A stretch of 64,000 nt of DNA from Vibrio metoecus (lineage in GTDB: Bacteria > Pseudomonadota > Gammaproteobacteria > Enterobacterales > Vibrionaceae). The stretch is from contig NZ_JJMN01000046.1 of the NCBI RefSeq assembly GCF_000696385.1, positions 186,001 through 250,000 of the forward strand, given 5' to 3'. The stretch's first letter is position 1; the number at the start of each line of letters is the position of its first letter. Below, piece after piece: positions 8,124 through 18,444 of this stretch. Position numbers and translations under genes: made by a program. The notes under the pieces are model-generated. The model had not been told where the DNA came from, made no database searches, and was given only the letters and a program-made list of their open reading frames with translations.

Positions 8124-11100
8124 TCACAATCCCAAGCTATTTTTTATTTTATTAAATTTATCAATGCGGTCATCTAAGCCATTAGAGTGTCCATAACTAC
8201 CACCATTTACCGCCTGACTAATTAACTCAACATCATTTGGTGCATTATCAATTAATATATTTATATCACCATTAGCGTTAAACTTTTTAGATAGTGCTCC
8301 CCAATACCTCCAGTAAATACATGCTGACTCAACTGCATAATTCAAATTTTCGGAAACAAGATCTGGATTTATGACAAAATTTTGAGTGTCATCCGGATTT
8401 TTACTATTATGCACACTTGTAAACCTTGAATACTTATCTTTTCCTGTAATCTGAATGAGCCCCCTACCTCTATATTTATATCCATCTACAGATTTCTCAT
8501 CTCCATTACCATTACTACTTGAATAAACAAAATTGAACAAATCAGGTTGTTTGCATCTTGCTGGATTATCTTCTCTTATGAACTTGTTTGTCGAACCAGA
8601 CTTTAATGAGTCAACATAAGATCTATATTTGAAAACTTTAGTTTCGCAGCCATATGACTATAATTACTTCCTTCTGTCAAACTAACTAAAACATCCTAAC
8701 TTTCATGAGCAATTTGAGATAAAAAATGTGCAATTCTAATGGGTGTATCTATTTCGTACATAGGACAGTATTTATTTAATGAATCTAACAGTTCCTTATT
8801 ATTACCTGAATTAGGGCACACTACATTTAGCATATCCTTAGTAATAAGAAGATAAACCCACCCATCCATCAAGGCTTCGTCTAGTGCCAGTAGTGTACCT
8901 TTGCCGACAATACCGTCAACTGCGCCAATGCTGTAAGACGGGTGTGTTTGGTGGCTTGGTTGATAGCTTTTCTGGAACTGCTCAATCGCGGTTTTAGTTT
9001 TGCTCCCAAAGTCACCATCAGCTCCTGCTTTCCCGAGATCAAACCCAAGTTTTATGAGCGCTTCTTGTAATAACTTAACCTCATCGCTGTGATTACCTTG
9101 ACGATAAGCACTCGCTTGTCGCTTGGCGAGTTTCTCTAACTCATCGGATGGCTTGAGAAGATCGGATTTTAAAATTCGCTCCGGTGTTTTCTCTTCAGCC
9201 ACAGGCTCATCATTTGCCGTGTTATTGGCTGAACTCGGCATCATTGTGGGGAGTGATGCCACATCAATAACACGCGCCGCGCCTGATTGCATTGAGGCCG
9301 CAATATCCGGCTGAACCAATTCTGCTACTGGTTTAGCTTGCGCTAACATTCTCGGTGCTGCCGCTAATTGCCCGCCATAAGCGCTACCGCTGCCTGCACT
9401 GCCGCCCGCGTTTAGGTTAATGGCAGGACCGACTAGATGTACGCCACCTGCATCGACTTTTACAAAGCTGCCCCCTGCTTTTAGGGTTAACTCCGCTCCG
9501 GCTTCAACCACGATTTTTGCGCCGCTTTTGAGTGAAATCTCTTTACCCGCCTCGACAGCAATGCGTTGCCCTACTTTGTGTTGTAGTGACGCGCCGACTT
9601 CATGGCTGCTATCGAGTGCGATTTTGCCACGGACTTCACCTTCAACCGTTAAATGTTGGTTGCGCTGAATGCGAGTAAAGCGGTCATTGTCCACAGTGAG
9701 ATGCTGATCGTGGCGAATCACTTCGGTGTGATCATGCTCAATCAACGCATCCCAATCTTTTTGTGCATGCAGCAAAATCTGTTCGCTGCCCGCTTGATCC
9801 TCAAAACTCAGTTCGTTGTAGCCTTGCCCTTGGTGAGTCTCAGTGCGCAGTACGGTTTTGGTTTTGTGGTCAGGTAAGGCGTAAGGCGCGGTATTGGTCG
9901 CATGATACGTACGACCCGTGATGATGGGTTGATCCGGATCGCCATTCAGGAACGAAACAATCACTTCATGGCCAACTCGCGGAATCGCCATACTACCGTA
10001 TTGGCTACCCGCCCATTCTTGTGCCACTCGCACCCCAGCAAGAGCTTTTTTCGTTGCTACTTGAGTAGCGATCCCACGGGAAATGCACTTTCACACGACC
10101 AAAGTTATCGCAATAAATCTCTTCACCTTGTGGCCCAACCACGGTGGCGATCATGGGACCATCCACTTGCGGCTTAGCACAAGGCCTTGCTCGCCAAATG
10201 ATGTGAGCGGGGATAAGTTTTAGCTGATTGCTGTAAGTGGTAGCGCCTGAACCGCCCTCTTCTTGTAACGCTTGTGGCTGCGTCCCTTGGTGATTGGCTT
10301 GTACCACGAGCCAATCTCGATTCATTGCGAGATCAAGGTGATCTTGCAAGTCAAAACGCACTCCAGCCAGCAGCAAAGGTTCGTCACTCTTCGCATCAGC
10401 AAGCAAAGCATCGCGGCGTAAATACTCTAAGCGAATTTGGCTAAAGGCTTTGCCATTTGCATCGTCTTTGTAGCGTCCCGGAGCATCAAAATGCTCATAA
10501 TTTGGCTGCTGATAAGAGATGTCTTTACCCTGCGTGCGCTGAGTAAATCCGTAGGCTGGCTTTTTAAAGCTGTAATCTTTAAGTTCGGTATGGCTGACTT
10601 GCGCGGTGGTCTTGAAGTGCAGCTCGACCACATAAGGGAGATTGATCTCGCCACCTGCCAGCGCATTATAAGGTACTGGCTTGGCTAACTTCGGTTGGCT
10701 GTCCGAGCTATCGGTAAACAACAAGGTGTGTTTCTGCGCTTCATGTAGATGGCTGTAAACCAAACCTTCTTCGGCGGCGATACGGTGTAAAAACTGCAAA
10801 TCCGTTTCACGATACTGTACACAAAACTCACGCTGGGCACACTCACGCTGAAGGGCAAAGGCGTAATCTTCAATCCCCATCTCTTGCAGTAAAATAGAGA
10901 TAATTTCCGGCACGCTTTGCTGCTGGAAAATACGGCTATTACTGCGTAAAGAAAGCCTTTCCAACGCGGGAACTAGCGTTAATGAATAGAAAGTATGTCG
11001 ATGGCCGGTATCCCCTTTGCTGAATTGACGCACAATACCGTTTATTTGCTGCACCACTTGCCCGTCACGCAGAATGGTTAAATGCGCGGTTTGGTCGACA

Positions 11101-11279
11101 AATTGCTCAGCAGCAAGGTTGCTTAGCGCACTGGCTAAATCAACCTGATAGCGAAAACCATAGCAGGGCTCACTGCGCCATACCGAATCAGACAAGGACT
11201 CTTGCCCTTCAAATCCGCGTACAACGAGGGATTCATCCTCAAGGCCATCCACTTGCAATAGAAACTGTAACCTAGCCAT
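8124..11279 (-). pseudogene. vgrG3: VgrG spike with C-terminal GH19-like lysozyme effector (VgrG3 type), frame interrupted
   Basis: Puncturing tip of the T6SS with an enzymatic tail for target peptidoglycan. Three frames join to one protein of about 1,050 residues. 11279-10034: gp27-like VgrG base starting MARLQFLLQVDGLEDESLVV. 10033-8850: OB-fold ([19 protein letters not shown]), beta-helical spike ([20 protein letters not shown]), a Ser/Ala/Pro linker, then a peptidoglycan-binding domain ([20 protein letters not shown]). 8850-8124: GH19-like catalytic domain with [10 protein letters not shown] (expected catalytic Glu), NGNGDEKSVDGYKYRGRG and a C-terminal half ending IKNSLGL. Breaks: one extra base in the C-run 10033-10036 on the plus strand; a stop at 8696-8698 amid a scrambled stretch; and a further frame change near 8637-8646. 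As written, no active effector would be made. The catalytic domain is AT-rich, unlike the spike. Confidence 0.85.
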
Positions 11280-11504
11280 CCCATTTTCCTTGTTCGCTTT
11301 TTATCGACTGCGTTACTAAACGTCACAGCCATATTAGATTGGGTGAAATCATGTGTGACAGAGATTGGCAAACTCAGTGCCAGCTTTTTACTCACGTTTC
11401 CTTTGTTGTACCGCGGTTTACTCTCATCGATGAGCAATCCTTTGCCCCAGCGAAGCAAAAAACTGCCTATGAGCGAGTTTTTGCCTCAACGGCTCACTCA
11501 GCCA

Positions 11505-12768
11505 TCACTGCAACAAAGTCGCATCACCGATGCGCAGCTCAAGCTCGGCAATTTTCCAACTTAAGCTATCCAGCCTCTGTTTAAGAATCGCGAACTCTTT
11601 TTGTGCATTAGGAATATCACCCTGTTCAAGAAGGCCCTGCACATAATCGACACGGCCATAAATAGGAGACAAACTCACAGCGAACTCTTCTAATGATTTG
11701 GTCTGCTTTTCCAACTCAGCCCACTTTCCCCGCTTAGCCAGTAATGCGATATTGGCCATTTTGGTACGAATTTCGCTAAATTTAGCCACAAACAGCGCGG
11801 TTTGCTCCAATGCGGCTTGTTGCTGCAAACCAAAGGTCTGGCTTAGCGTATTCACTTGCTCATTATCAGGATAGAGTGTGCGTAATAAGCTCAGTTGGCT
11901 TATGGCCTGTTGTTTAGGTTCACTGAAAGAAGCGGCCAAATTTTGCTCTAACGTCGAGCGATAAAGAGGGACCAGATCACGCTGCCAACGCTCTCGCTCA
12001 GATTGAGATGACTCTCGAATAAGTGCTTGCGCTTGCTCCGCGTGATTCAGCACCGTGACCAATTGCGGTTGGGCATAAGGTGTGGTGTAAAACCAAGGCC
12101 AAGCCCAATATCCCGCGATCACTCCTAGAGCTAGTCCCACTGCACCAAACATGCACAACCCATAACCGCGCTGCCAAAATTTCAGCTTGGGCGGCTGAAC
12201 CTTCTCCTGCTTTTTCAACAAACTGTGGTACTGAGTTTCGATTCGATCGATATGCTCAAAGAGAGCAAAACCCACCCCTTCAAAGTCCACTTTGTATTCG
12301 GTTTGTTGCTGCTCAAATAGCTGGTGTAACCGCTCACAGTGTCGCTCAGCACGATACAAATCACGCAGCGATTCGTGAGTCGGTTTCAGTGCTTTTAACT
12401 CCTGCACCACACGAGCATTGACCCAATCGAGGATTTCTTTGCGCACTTTGGCACTTTTTCACATCACACTCACCTTGGTTGGCAAGGCTCGCACTCATCA
12501 GCTCCATGCCTGTGGCATAACCCGCCAGCCCCTGAGTTTTCAGGCAGGCTACCGCATAGTAACCGCAGATCAGAAAGTCCATTCCTTGGTTACAGGCAAG
12601 TTGTTCACAGTACTCTTTTACCACTTCCCAATCCGTGCCCCCAGCAATCGGATTGAAACGACGATTGATCTCCTCACGAACCTTTGCATAAGGCTCTAAT
12701 CCACGAATCTCCTCAGAATCATTGGTTAATCGGTAGCAAACGGAATCAATAAAAATTATGTTGGACAT
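11505..12768 (-). pseudogene. vasL: VasL, TssA-like T6SS protein, frame interrupted once
   Basis: The two frames 12768-12460 and 12455-11505 make one protein of about 420 residues. The N-terminal part (MSNIIFIDSVCYRLTNDSEE through FLICGYYAVACLKTQGLAG) is an ImpA-N/TssA-type domain, as in VasJ. After the junction comes ILDWVNARVVQELKALKPTH, a coiled-coil segment, a single membrane span (GLCMFGAVGLALGVIAGYWA) and a helical C-terminal region of some 180 residues. The frame changes at a run of five T on the plus strand (12455-12459); four would restore DVKSAKVRKEIL. It lies between vasK and vgrG. In V. cholerae VasL is a membrane-anchored relative of TssA thought to help stabilise the assembled sheath; here that is from family knowledge. 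Confidence 0.8.
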
Positions 12769-12819
12769 AACAACTTCGTCCTAAAAAAGCCAGAGCGAGA
12801 CACTCGCTCTGGCTACTTA

Positions 12820-15800
12820 TTAATAGAGTGTTTTAGACAACTTGAACGACTTGAACAGACGTTCAGTAAATGGGTTTGCATCGGCTTCTGAGTTGATGCG
12901 ATAAATCATCTCGCCACCATCGACGATAAACTTAAAATCAACCGAAGTCGGGCTTGCAGAGACAACATCACCTTGATCCAACAAGCGGAAGAACGCCCAC
13001 GGGCCTTGGATCTGCAAACTGCGTGGCGACATATTGGTTTTAGTCGGGATCAAGGTCACCTTCGACACCGCCGAATCACGCAAGGTATTCGGCCAAATCA
13101 GCTCAACGTTTTCACGCGGGCCGTGGCTATACGCTAAAAATTGCCCATCCACATTCAACACACTGCGACGTTTGTTGTTACTTAAACTCAGCGGCTCAAC
13201 CGAGAAGTTCACATCAAGAATGCCCTTGCGGTTAAAGAATGCTTCACGGATTTTCTGCGCCTGTTTGATTTGATCCAAGACTTCTTTGCGAATGATGGAT
13301 TGCGCGGAATCATCCTCAGCTACCGTAATATTCTCTTCGATAAACATCTTCAACTGGTGGTTGTAGAAATTATCCAATGCGCCATTCGGAGCAAAGAAAG
13401 ATTCGAAATCTTCCAGAGAAGCGTCTTTACTGGAAGTGGGATTAAACGGATAACGTCCAGCCAGCTTGCTTTGGAAGGTTTTGTACACATCTTCCGTCCA
13501 GCGGACTTCAAGATGTTTGATCGCTTCTTGCTTTACCACGTACCAACTTTCATCGGCCAGTTTCGTCATCATGGTATCTAATGGTTTAGGCAAACCAGAT
13601 GAGATGCGTTTCAACGTGTAAATCGGATCAGCATTCACCAATTTAACGCGCGCTTTGGTTGCATCTAAAGCCGCCATTCCTACATCCGGCGCATCTTGAA
13701 TCGATTTTAAATAACTTTTCAATTCATCGACTGATGCCAACACTTCTGTCATGTAAGCCGGTTTGCTGCCTACCGGTTTCAGCATGCCATTAAGATCCGC
13801 AAACGGGGTTTCGATCATCGAAGCCACTTTGTATTTCGGACTTTTCAGCACTTCTTTCAGTGCCGATTCATCTTTAGGTAAAGCGCTATAAAGCTGGGTA
13901 TTACCGTCTAAAGTGCGCAATAAGCGTTGCATCGGTTCAAGGTTACTGGTGATGTTTTCCAATACCAGTACCGCATCGTTGATGTCATTGAAGTATTTCA
14001 CATCAATTTCATTAAGCGCTGCTCGCCACGTATTGGTGTAATCCGCGACGTAAAGGTCACGAATTTTATCGCGCAGGGCTTGCTTATCCGCCTCGCTAAA
14101 TTGCGCCGTTTTGCTTTGCCCTAAAACCCAACTGTCAATCAGTGCGAGCTCAGACACCGATTCCGATTGCGGCATAAAGTAGTCATCAAACCCACGTTTA
14201 GTGAGCATCTGAGGAATGTATAAATTGTTGCTATTGAGCACACGTTCTTCAAACACCACATCGAAAACCGGCCCAATCAGGCTGCGTAGATTGATCGAAG
14301 GTCCTAATACTGTCTGCGCACTCAGCTTTAAATTACGATATACACGCTGATCGTTCGGCATTGAACCGAGTTCAACCTGAGATCGAGCGATCACTTTGTC
14401 GTAAGGGCGCATCACCTGCTCTGCCCCTTTATTCCCATTCAGACGTTCTGTCGTCAGGTCAGTATGGCGCATCGCATAATCTAAGTGGCCCAGCAACTCT
14501 TCTTGGATCTGGCGCTGACCGGAGAACGACTTCTGCCAATATTTGGCAAAATAATCCATCACGTAATCTTGGTAACGCCCGCTCTTATCCACCAACATGC
14601 GATAGACGCGCAGCACTGCCAGTTTCTCTTCATCGGTCTGAGCTTGATTCAGAGCCACCACGACGTCCGCCATGAGCAAAGGTAAGAAGCGAGTCTCTAA
14701 CAAATTAAGGTAGGTTTCTTCCACTTTAGGACCAATGGTGTGCCCTTGGTACAGGCCGAAATCGGAAATATACTGTGGCTTGTCACGGAAGAAGCCGAAC
14801 TCAAGTGTTGCTTCACGGATCTTGTTCAGCGGCTCTAACACCTCTTGTTGTGAGGCTAAAGATCGGCTGGTCGGGAACTGCTCTTTATACTGGTTGACTT
14901 TCGTCAGCACTGTATCCGCGTGCTGCACGTTATTGAGGTAGTTACGATGCCAAGTACCCGCCAGCAGTAAAGTGGCGATCGAACAAGCAACAAAAGAGAG
15001 CAGCATTAAACGCCGTTTGTTTTTGGCCACTCGGAAGTTGTCGGAAGCGAGACCAGCTTCAGGATAGATGATGTGAGTAAACAGTTTTTGCGTGAAATAA
15101 ACGGTTGAATTCTTCGCGCGTTGCGCGGTATTGATTGCATGTGAAAGACCGTACCGACGCGATGCCGCGTCATCAAAAGCGTTGGTCGGAACCCCTTGTT
15201 GATAAACAGAGGTGAAATACGCCCCACGCACCAAGGCAGACGTGGAAAACTGATCACTCGCCAATGCTTCTTGGAAAAATTGTTGCAAGATCTCTTTAAG
15301 ACCAGAAATTTGGCGAGTAAAACTGTAAATCGCGTTTCGCTCTTCCAGCGTCATCGGGACTGAAACCGCATGGGGCAACATGGTATTCATGCGCTCCACA
15401 AACTGACCGTATTCTGTGGCAAACTCTTCCAACCATGAATCTAAGTTATCCACCGAATCCATCGAAAAAGTAAAGCCAAGCACTTCTTCGCGCTGGCTTT
15501 TGGTGTAGTGCTTAAAGAAAGGTTCAAAGCCATGCAGCAGATCGAGCTTAGTCAACGCGATATAAACTGGAAGGCGAGTGGATAAGGTTTCCATCAGCTC
15601 ACGCAAACGAGCACGCAACAAATTAGCATAAGCTTTGCGCTCAGATGCCGTTGCAGTCGCGAGATGAGAAACATCCAACGCCAAAACGATCCCGTTCAAT
15701 GGTCGTCGGCTACGAGTGCGCTCCAACCAATTGACAAAGTGCATCCATAGGCGGCGCTCCAACGCACCATCATTTTCTTCACTGCGATTGCCTTGGGTAA

Positions 15801-16365
15801 GCAATTCACCATCAGGATCAATCAGTACCGATTCATCACCAATCCACCAGTCAAACGAGTACGGATTTTCACTTTTTTGTCCAGAAGCTCGCATCACCGA
15901 AGAAAACACAAAGTTCTGTCCAGAACGGTTGATCAAACTGGTTTTACCGGCATTTTCTAAACCCAGTACCAGATACCAAGGCAGCGCATACAAGTAGTTA
16001 TGCTTATTCAGGCTCTGCTTCATATTGAGCATCACCTGATTCAGTTCCACTTCTTGTCGCTCTTCGTAGACTTTGATCGGGTCTTGGCGCAGCTGATCTT
16101 CGCGTTTTTGATCCGCTTTGAACGCTTGCAGCTTACGCCACTGCCAAATCCCCCAGACCGCTAAACACCCAAGAGTAAACAAGCTGCTCGCCATAACGCG
16201 AGCCATCGTCGACTCTAATGGTTTATAACCAGCCACCTCTAGCCAGGGGCCGGCCCACCAAATGGCAACATTCAACAAAATGAATGTAGTGAATAGCAAA
16301 ATAGGTAAGGCTGCCACCACCGTGGGTTGAAAACGCCTTACTATTCCGACAATGAATTTCCACAT
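12820..16365 (-). CDS. vasK: VasK (TssM/IcmF), inner-membrane T6SS core protein
   Basis: An 1,181-residue IcmF-family protein, full length for TssM. Two membrane spans lie near the N-terminus (PTVVAALPILLFTTFILLNV and SSLFTLGCLAVWGIW) and a third near residue 450 (RRLMLLSFVACSIATLLLAG). Between them is a cytosolic GTPase-like domain with Walker A GLENAGKTSLI (about residue 130) and the guanine-type motif ALTKLDLL. The long periplasmic region ends in the C-terminal beta domain that contacts the TssJ lipoprotein. It builds the transenvelope membrane complex with VasF and VasD. ATG 16363-16365 lies 15 bp after vasJ. The reading frame is intact. Confidence 0.96.
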   Translation of the reverse strand: MWKFIVGIVRRFQPTVVAALPILLFTTFILLNVAIWWAGPWLEVAGYKPLESTMARVMASSLFTLGCLAVWGIWQWRKLQAFKADQKREDQLRQDPIKVYEERQEVELNQVMLNMKQSLNKHNYLYALPWYLVLGLENAGKTSLINRSGQNFVFSSVMRASGQKSENPYSFDWWIGDESVLIDPDGELLTQGNRSEENDGALERRLWMHFVNWLERTRSRRPLNGIVLALDVSHLATATASERKAYANLLRARLRELMETLSTRLPVYIALTKLDLLHGFEPFFKHYTKSQREEVLGFTFSMDSVDNLDSWLEEFATEYGQFVERMNTMLPHAVSVPMTLEERNAIYSFTRQISGLKEILQQFFQEALASDQFSTSALVRGAYFTSVYQQGVPTNAFDDAASRRYGLSHAINTAQRAKNSTVYFTQKLFTHIIYPEAGLASDNFRVAKNKRRLMLLSFVACSIATLLLAGTWHRNYLNNVQHADTVLTKVNQYKEQFPTSRSLASQQEVLEPLNKIREATLEFGFFRDKPQYISDFGLYQGHTIGPKVEETYLNLLETRFLPLLMADVVVALNQAQTDEEKLAVLRVYRMLVDKSGRYQDYVMDYFAKYWQKSFSGQRQIQEELLGHLDYAMRHTDLTTERLNGNKGAEQVMRPYDKVIARSQVELGSMPNDQRVYRNLKLSAQTVLGPSINLRSLIGPVFDVVFEERVLNSNNLYIPQMLTKRGFDDYFMPQSESVSELALIDSWVLGQSKTAQFSEADKQALRDKIRDLYVADYTNTWRAALNEIDVKYFNDINDAVLVLENITSNLEPMQRLLRTLDGNTQLYSALPKDESALKEVLKSPKYKVASMIETPFADLNGMLKPVGSKPAYMTEVLASVDELKSYLKSIQDAPDVGMAALDATKARVKLVNADPIYTLKRISSGLPKPLDTMMTKLADESWYVVKQEAIKHLEVRWTEDVYKTFQSKLAGRYPFNPTSSKDASLEDFESFFAPNGALDNFYNHQLKMFIEENITVAEDDSAQSIIRKEVLDQIKQAQKIREAFFNRKGILDVNFSVEPLSLSNNKRRSVLNVDGQFLAYSHGPRENVELIWPNTLRDSAVSKVTLIPTKTNMSPRSLQIQGPWAFFRLLDQGDVVSASPTSVDFKFIVDGGEMIYRINSEADANPFTERLFKSFKLSKTLY

Positions 16366-16380
16366 GAATTGTGTCCTTGT

Positions 16381-17787
16381 TTACTCTGACGTTGTATATC
16401 TTTGAATTTGTTCGACTAAACTCGGCTCCCACTCAGGAACAGACAGCGTCGTTACCTGATTGAGCAGAGTTTGATACTGTTCACCAGCCATCGCATCGAG
16501 ATGATTTGCCCGCAGCAGATCCGCCGATAGCAATCGCCAGTAAAATTTGTCACGCGGCTCCACCGCACTCACCAAGCCATCATTGAGCATGGAAAGTGCC
16601 ACGGCGATTCCACCTTCTTTAGCCAGTTGAAACGCCTCTTTACGCTTCTCTTGCCAATCTCCGCCGACCGATTGCCCCGCAGCACCTTGGCTCTGACCTA
16701 CGCTCGCCAGCCACTCTTTGACCGAATCGCTGACAAACGGCTCTCCGCCTTTGAATTTGAGCTCAAGCAGCGAAGGCAAACGACGTAAAAACTGTTGTGT
16801 TTCTTCGGCAATCGCCTGACACCAATCACTTTTGCCGAGTTGCTGGGCAATGGTGTAACTCATCCACTGCCCCTCAAACCAATAAGGCGCCATGGTTAGG
16901 CTCTGCTCCACTTTGCGCCACAGCGCTAAGTCAGGATGACGCAATTGATCTTGGTAATCTTTAACCCGATCCGCTTGCATGCTGCGTAGCAGGGTTTCAC
17001 CATCAGGTTTATGATCGGGCAGCGAGGTAATGCTGCCCCACACCGCAAAACGGCGCAGACGAATCGACAGCGCAATCCCAAACTCTTGTTCGGCAAGAAA
17101 ATCTGCCACTTTGAGTAGCGTTTGTTTCGCCGCTTTGTCACTCGAATGATCGACCACCATACTGGCTGTTGGTGAAGAAGGGGCGACACTCGGTGTTTCA
17201 CGTTCAGAGCTCTGCGCAGCTACTTGTTGACGCTGTTCCGCACGTTTGATTTCCGACTCAATACGCACCACAACGGATTCGACCAGATCAGATGATAACC
17301 CTTGTTTTTCAACCGCTTGCTGCCACTCTCCGACCGCAGCTTGCAGCGCTTGGCGATCCGCTTCATCCAAATGATGAAAATCGAACTTTTCGATCACTGC
17401 TGCAAAACGTTGCGCCATCTGGCTAAAGAATTTACGGCGCGGCAAATTGCCACGAGCCCCCGGCGCGGGGTAACTGTCATTCCAATATTGGTTAAGAAAC
17501 TCACTCATCACAGCAAACGAGGTGATGAGGCGTGCTGGCGTCACTTGGTTATGCAAACACTGCAGTAAATACACCAACAGCTTAATGTCTTTACTCTGCT
17601 CACCCAGCAATTTGAGTGTGCTGTGCTCCACTTCATCCCACTGCACTGAAGCGTGGGAAAGTGACCCCACTTTCATCATTTGATCTTCAATAAAATCAAA
17701 CAAAGGATGATCGACTAAACGTTCACCCACAGGGCTACTGCTGCTGATCGGTTTAGCAATACATTGACGGTATTCGGTCATTTCCAT
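16381..17787 (-). CDS. vasJ: VasJ (TssA), baseplate/sheath assembly factor
   Basis: A 468-residue TssA-family protein. Residues about 15-135 form the ImpA-N domain, with LVDHPLFDFIEDQMMKVGSL and the conserved NQYWNDSYPAPGARGNLPRR. The middle holds a charged stretch with SVVVRIESEIKRAEQRQQ, and the C-terminal third is the VasJ-type helical domain (DWCQAIAEETQQFLRRLP and later repeats). TssA proteins prime membrane-complex and baseplate assembly and follow sheath growth at the distal end. It lies in the core operon between vasI and vasK with short gaps on both sides, so co-expression is expected. Confidence 0.92.
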   Translation of the reverse strand: MEMTEYRQCIAKPISSSSPVGERLVDHPLFDFIEDQMMKVGSLSHASVQWDEVEHSTLKLLGEQSKDIKLLVYLLQCLHNQVTPARLITSFAVMSEFLNQYWNDSYPAPGARGNLPRRKFFSQMAQRFAAVIEKFDFHHLDEADRQALQAAVGEWQQAVEKQGLSSDLVESVVVRIESEIKRAEQRQQVAAQSSERETPSVAPSSPTASMVVDHSSDKAAKQTLLKVADFLAEQEFGIALSIRLRRFAVWGSITSLPDHKPDGETLLRSMQADRVKDYQDQLRHPDLALWRKVEQSLTMAPYWFEGQWMSYTIAQQLGKSDWCQAIAEETQQFLRRLPSLLELKFKGGEPFVSDSVKEWLASVGQSQGAAGQSVGGDWQEKRKEAFQLAKEGGIAVALSMLNDGLVSAVEPRDKFYWRLLSADLLRANHLDAMAGEQYQTLLNQVTTLSVPEWEPSLVEQIQRYTTSE

Positions 17788-17796
17788 ACTGCCCCC

Positions 17797-18444
17797 TTAC
17801 CAACCACAACGTTCACGCAGTGCATCAAGGGCTTCATTTAACCCTCGTGTATCAAACTGCAAGCCATCAGCAAAAGGCGCATTCGAACGAAGAAGAAGAC
17901 GAGATTCACTCGCCGCCAATTTCATCATCTCAATTGCGGGCATGCCACGTGCCGAAGAGAACAGGACACCATGATCATCGCTACGCCAGAACTGCTTTTC
18001 ATGTCGAATAGAGACTTGAATACGTGCATCCGCCACTTCTTTGGGCAGCGCAAGTTCAATTCGACTCAAGTTGTTAATGCAACTGAGCAAGAGAATGGGT
18101 GGCGTTTGATCAACCGCCACTCGATTTTGCGCAGGTAAGGCAATCCAAGCACTGCTGCCTTTGCCCTCTCCTTCCGTCACTAAAGCCCAGCCCGACTCTG
18201 AGACGGGTTGAGCTAAAGCAGACGTTGCCCGCTGCCATTCAGCAGGATAAGGATTGGTAGGGGCGGCCACTACCGTTTCTAACGGGGTTGCGAATACGCG
18301 GTCAAAACAGGCTAAACGATCCAAACGAGCCGGGATTTCACGACATTGTTCCGCTTGTGCCACAAGCGATGCTGAGGATTGTGCCCAAACCGCAGAAGTG
18401 GACAAACCAAAGAACAAACTGGCCACGAGAGTAGGTATTTTCAT
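17797..18444 (-). CDS. vasI: VasI, secreted T6SS accessory protein
   Basis: A 215-residue protein of the VasI family (the type VI-associated family named after VC_A0118). It starts MKIPTLVASLFFGLSTSAVW and has a signal peptide cleaved after AVWA, so it acts in the periplasm. Downstream come AEQCREIPARLDRLACFDRV, a Cys-containing motif of the family, and a beta-rich region IQVSIRHEKQFWRSDDHGVL. ATG 18442-18444 overlaps the vasH stop codon as ATGA, a sign of translational coupling; the longer frame upstream lies inside vasH. The biochemical role is not known to me, though the gene travels with many T6SS clusters. Confidence 0.88.
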   Translation of the reverse strand: MKIPTLVASLFFGLSTSAVWAQSSASLVAQAEQCREIPARLDRLACFDRVFATPLETVVAAPTNPYPAEWQRATSALAQPVSESGWALVTEGEGKGSSAWIALPAQNRVAVDQTPPILLLSCINNLSRIELALPKEVADARIQVSIRHEKQFWRSDDHGVLFSSARGMPAIEMMKLAASESRLLLRSNAPFADGLQFDTRGLNEALDALRERCGW

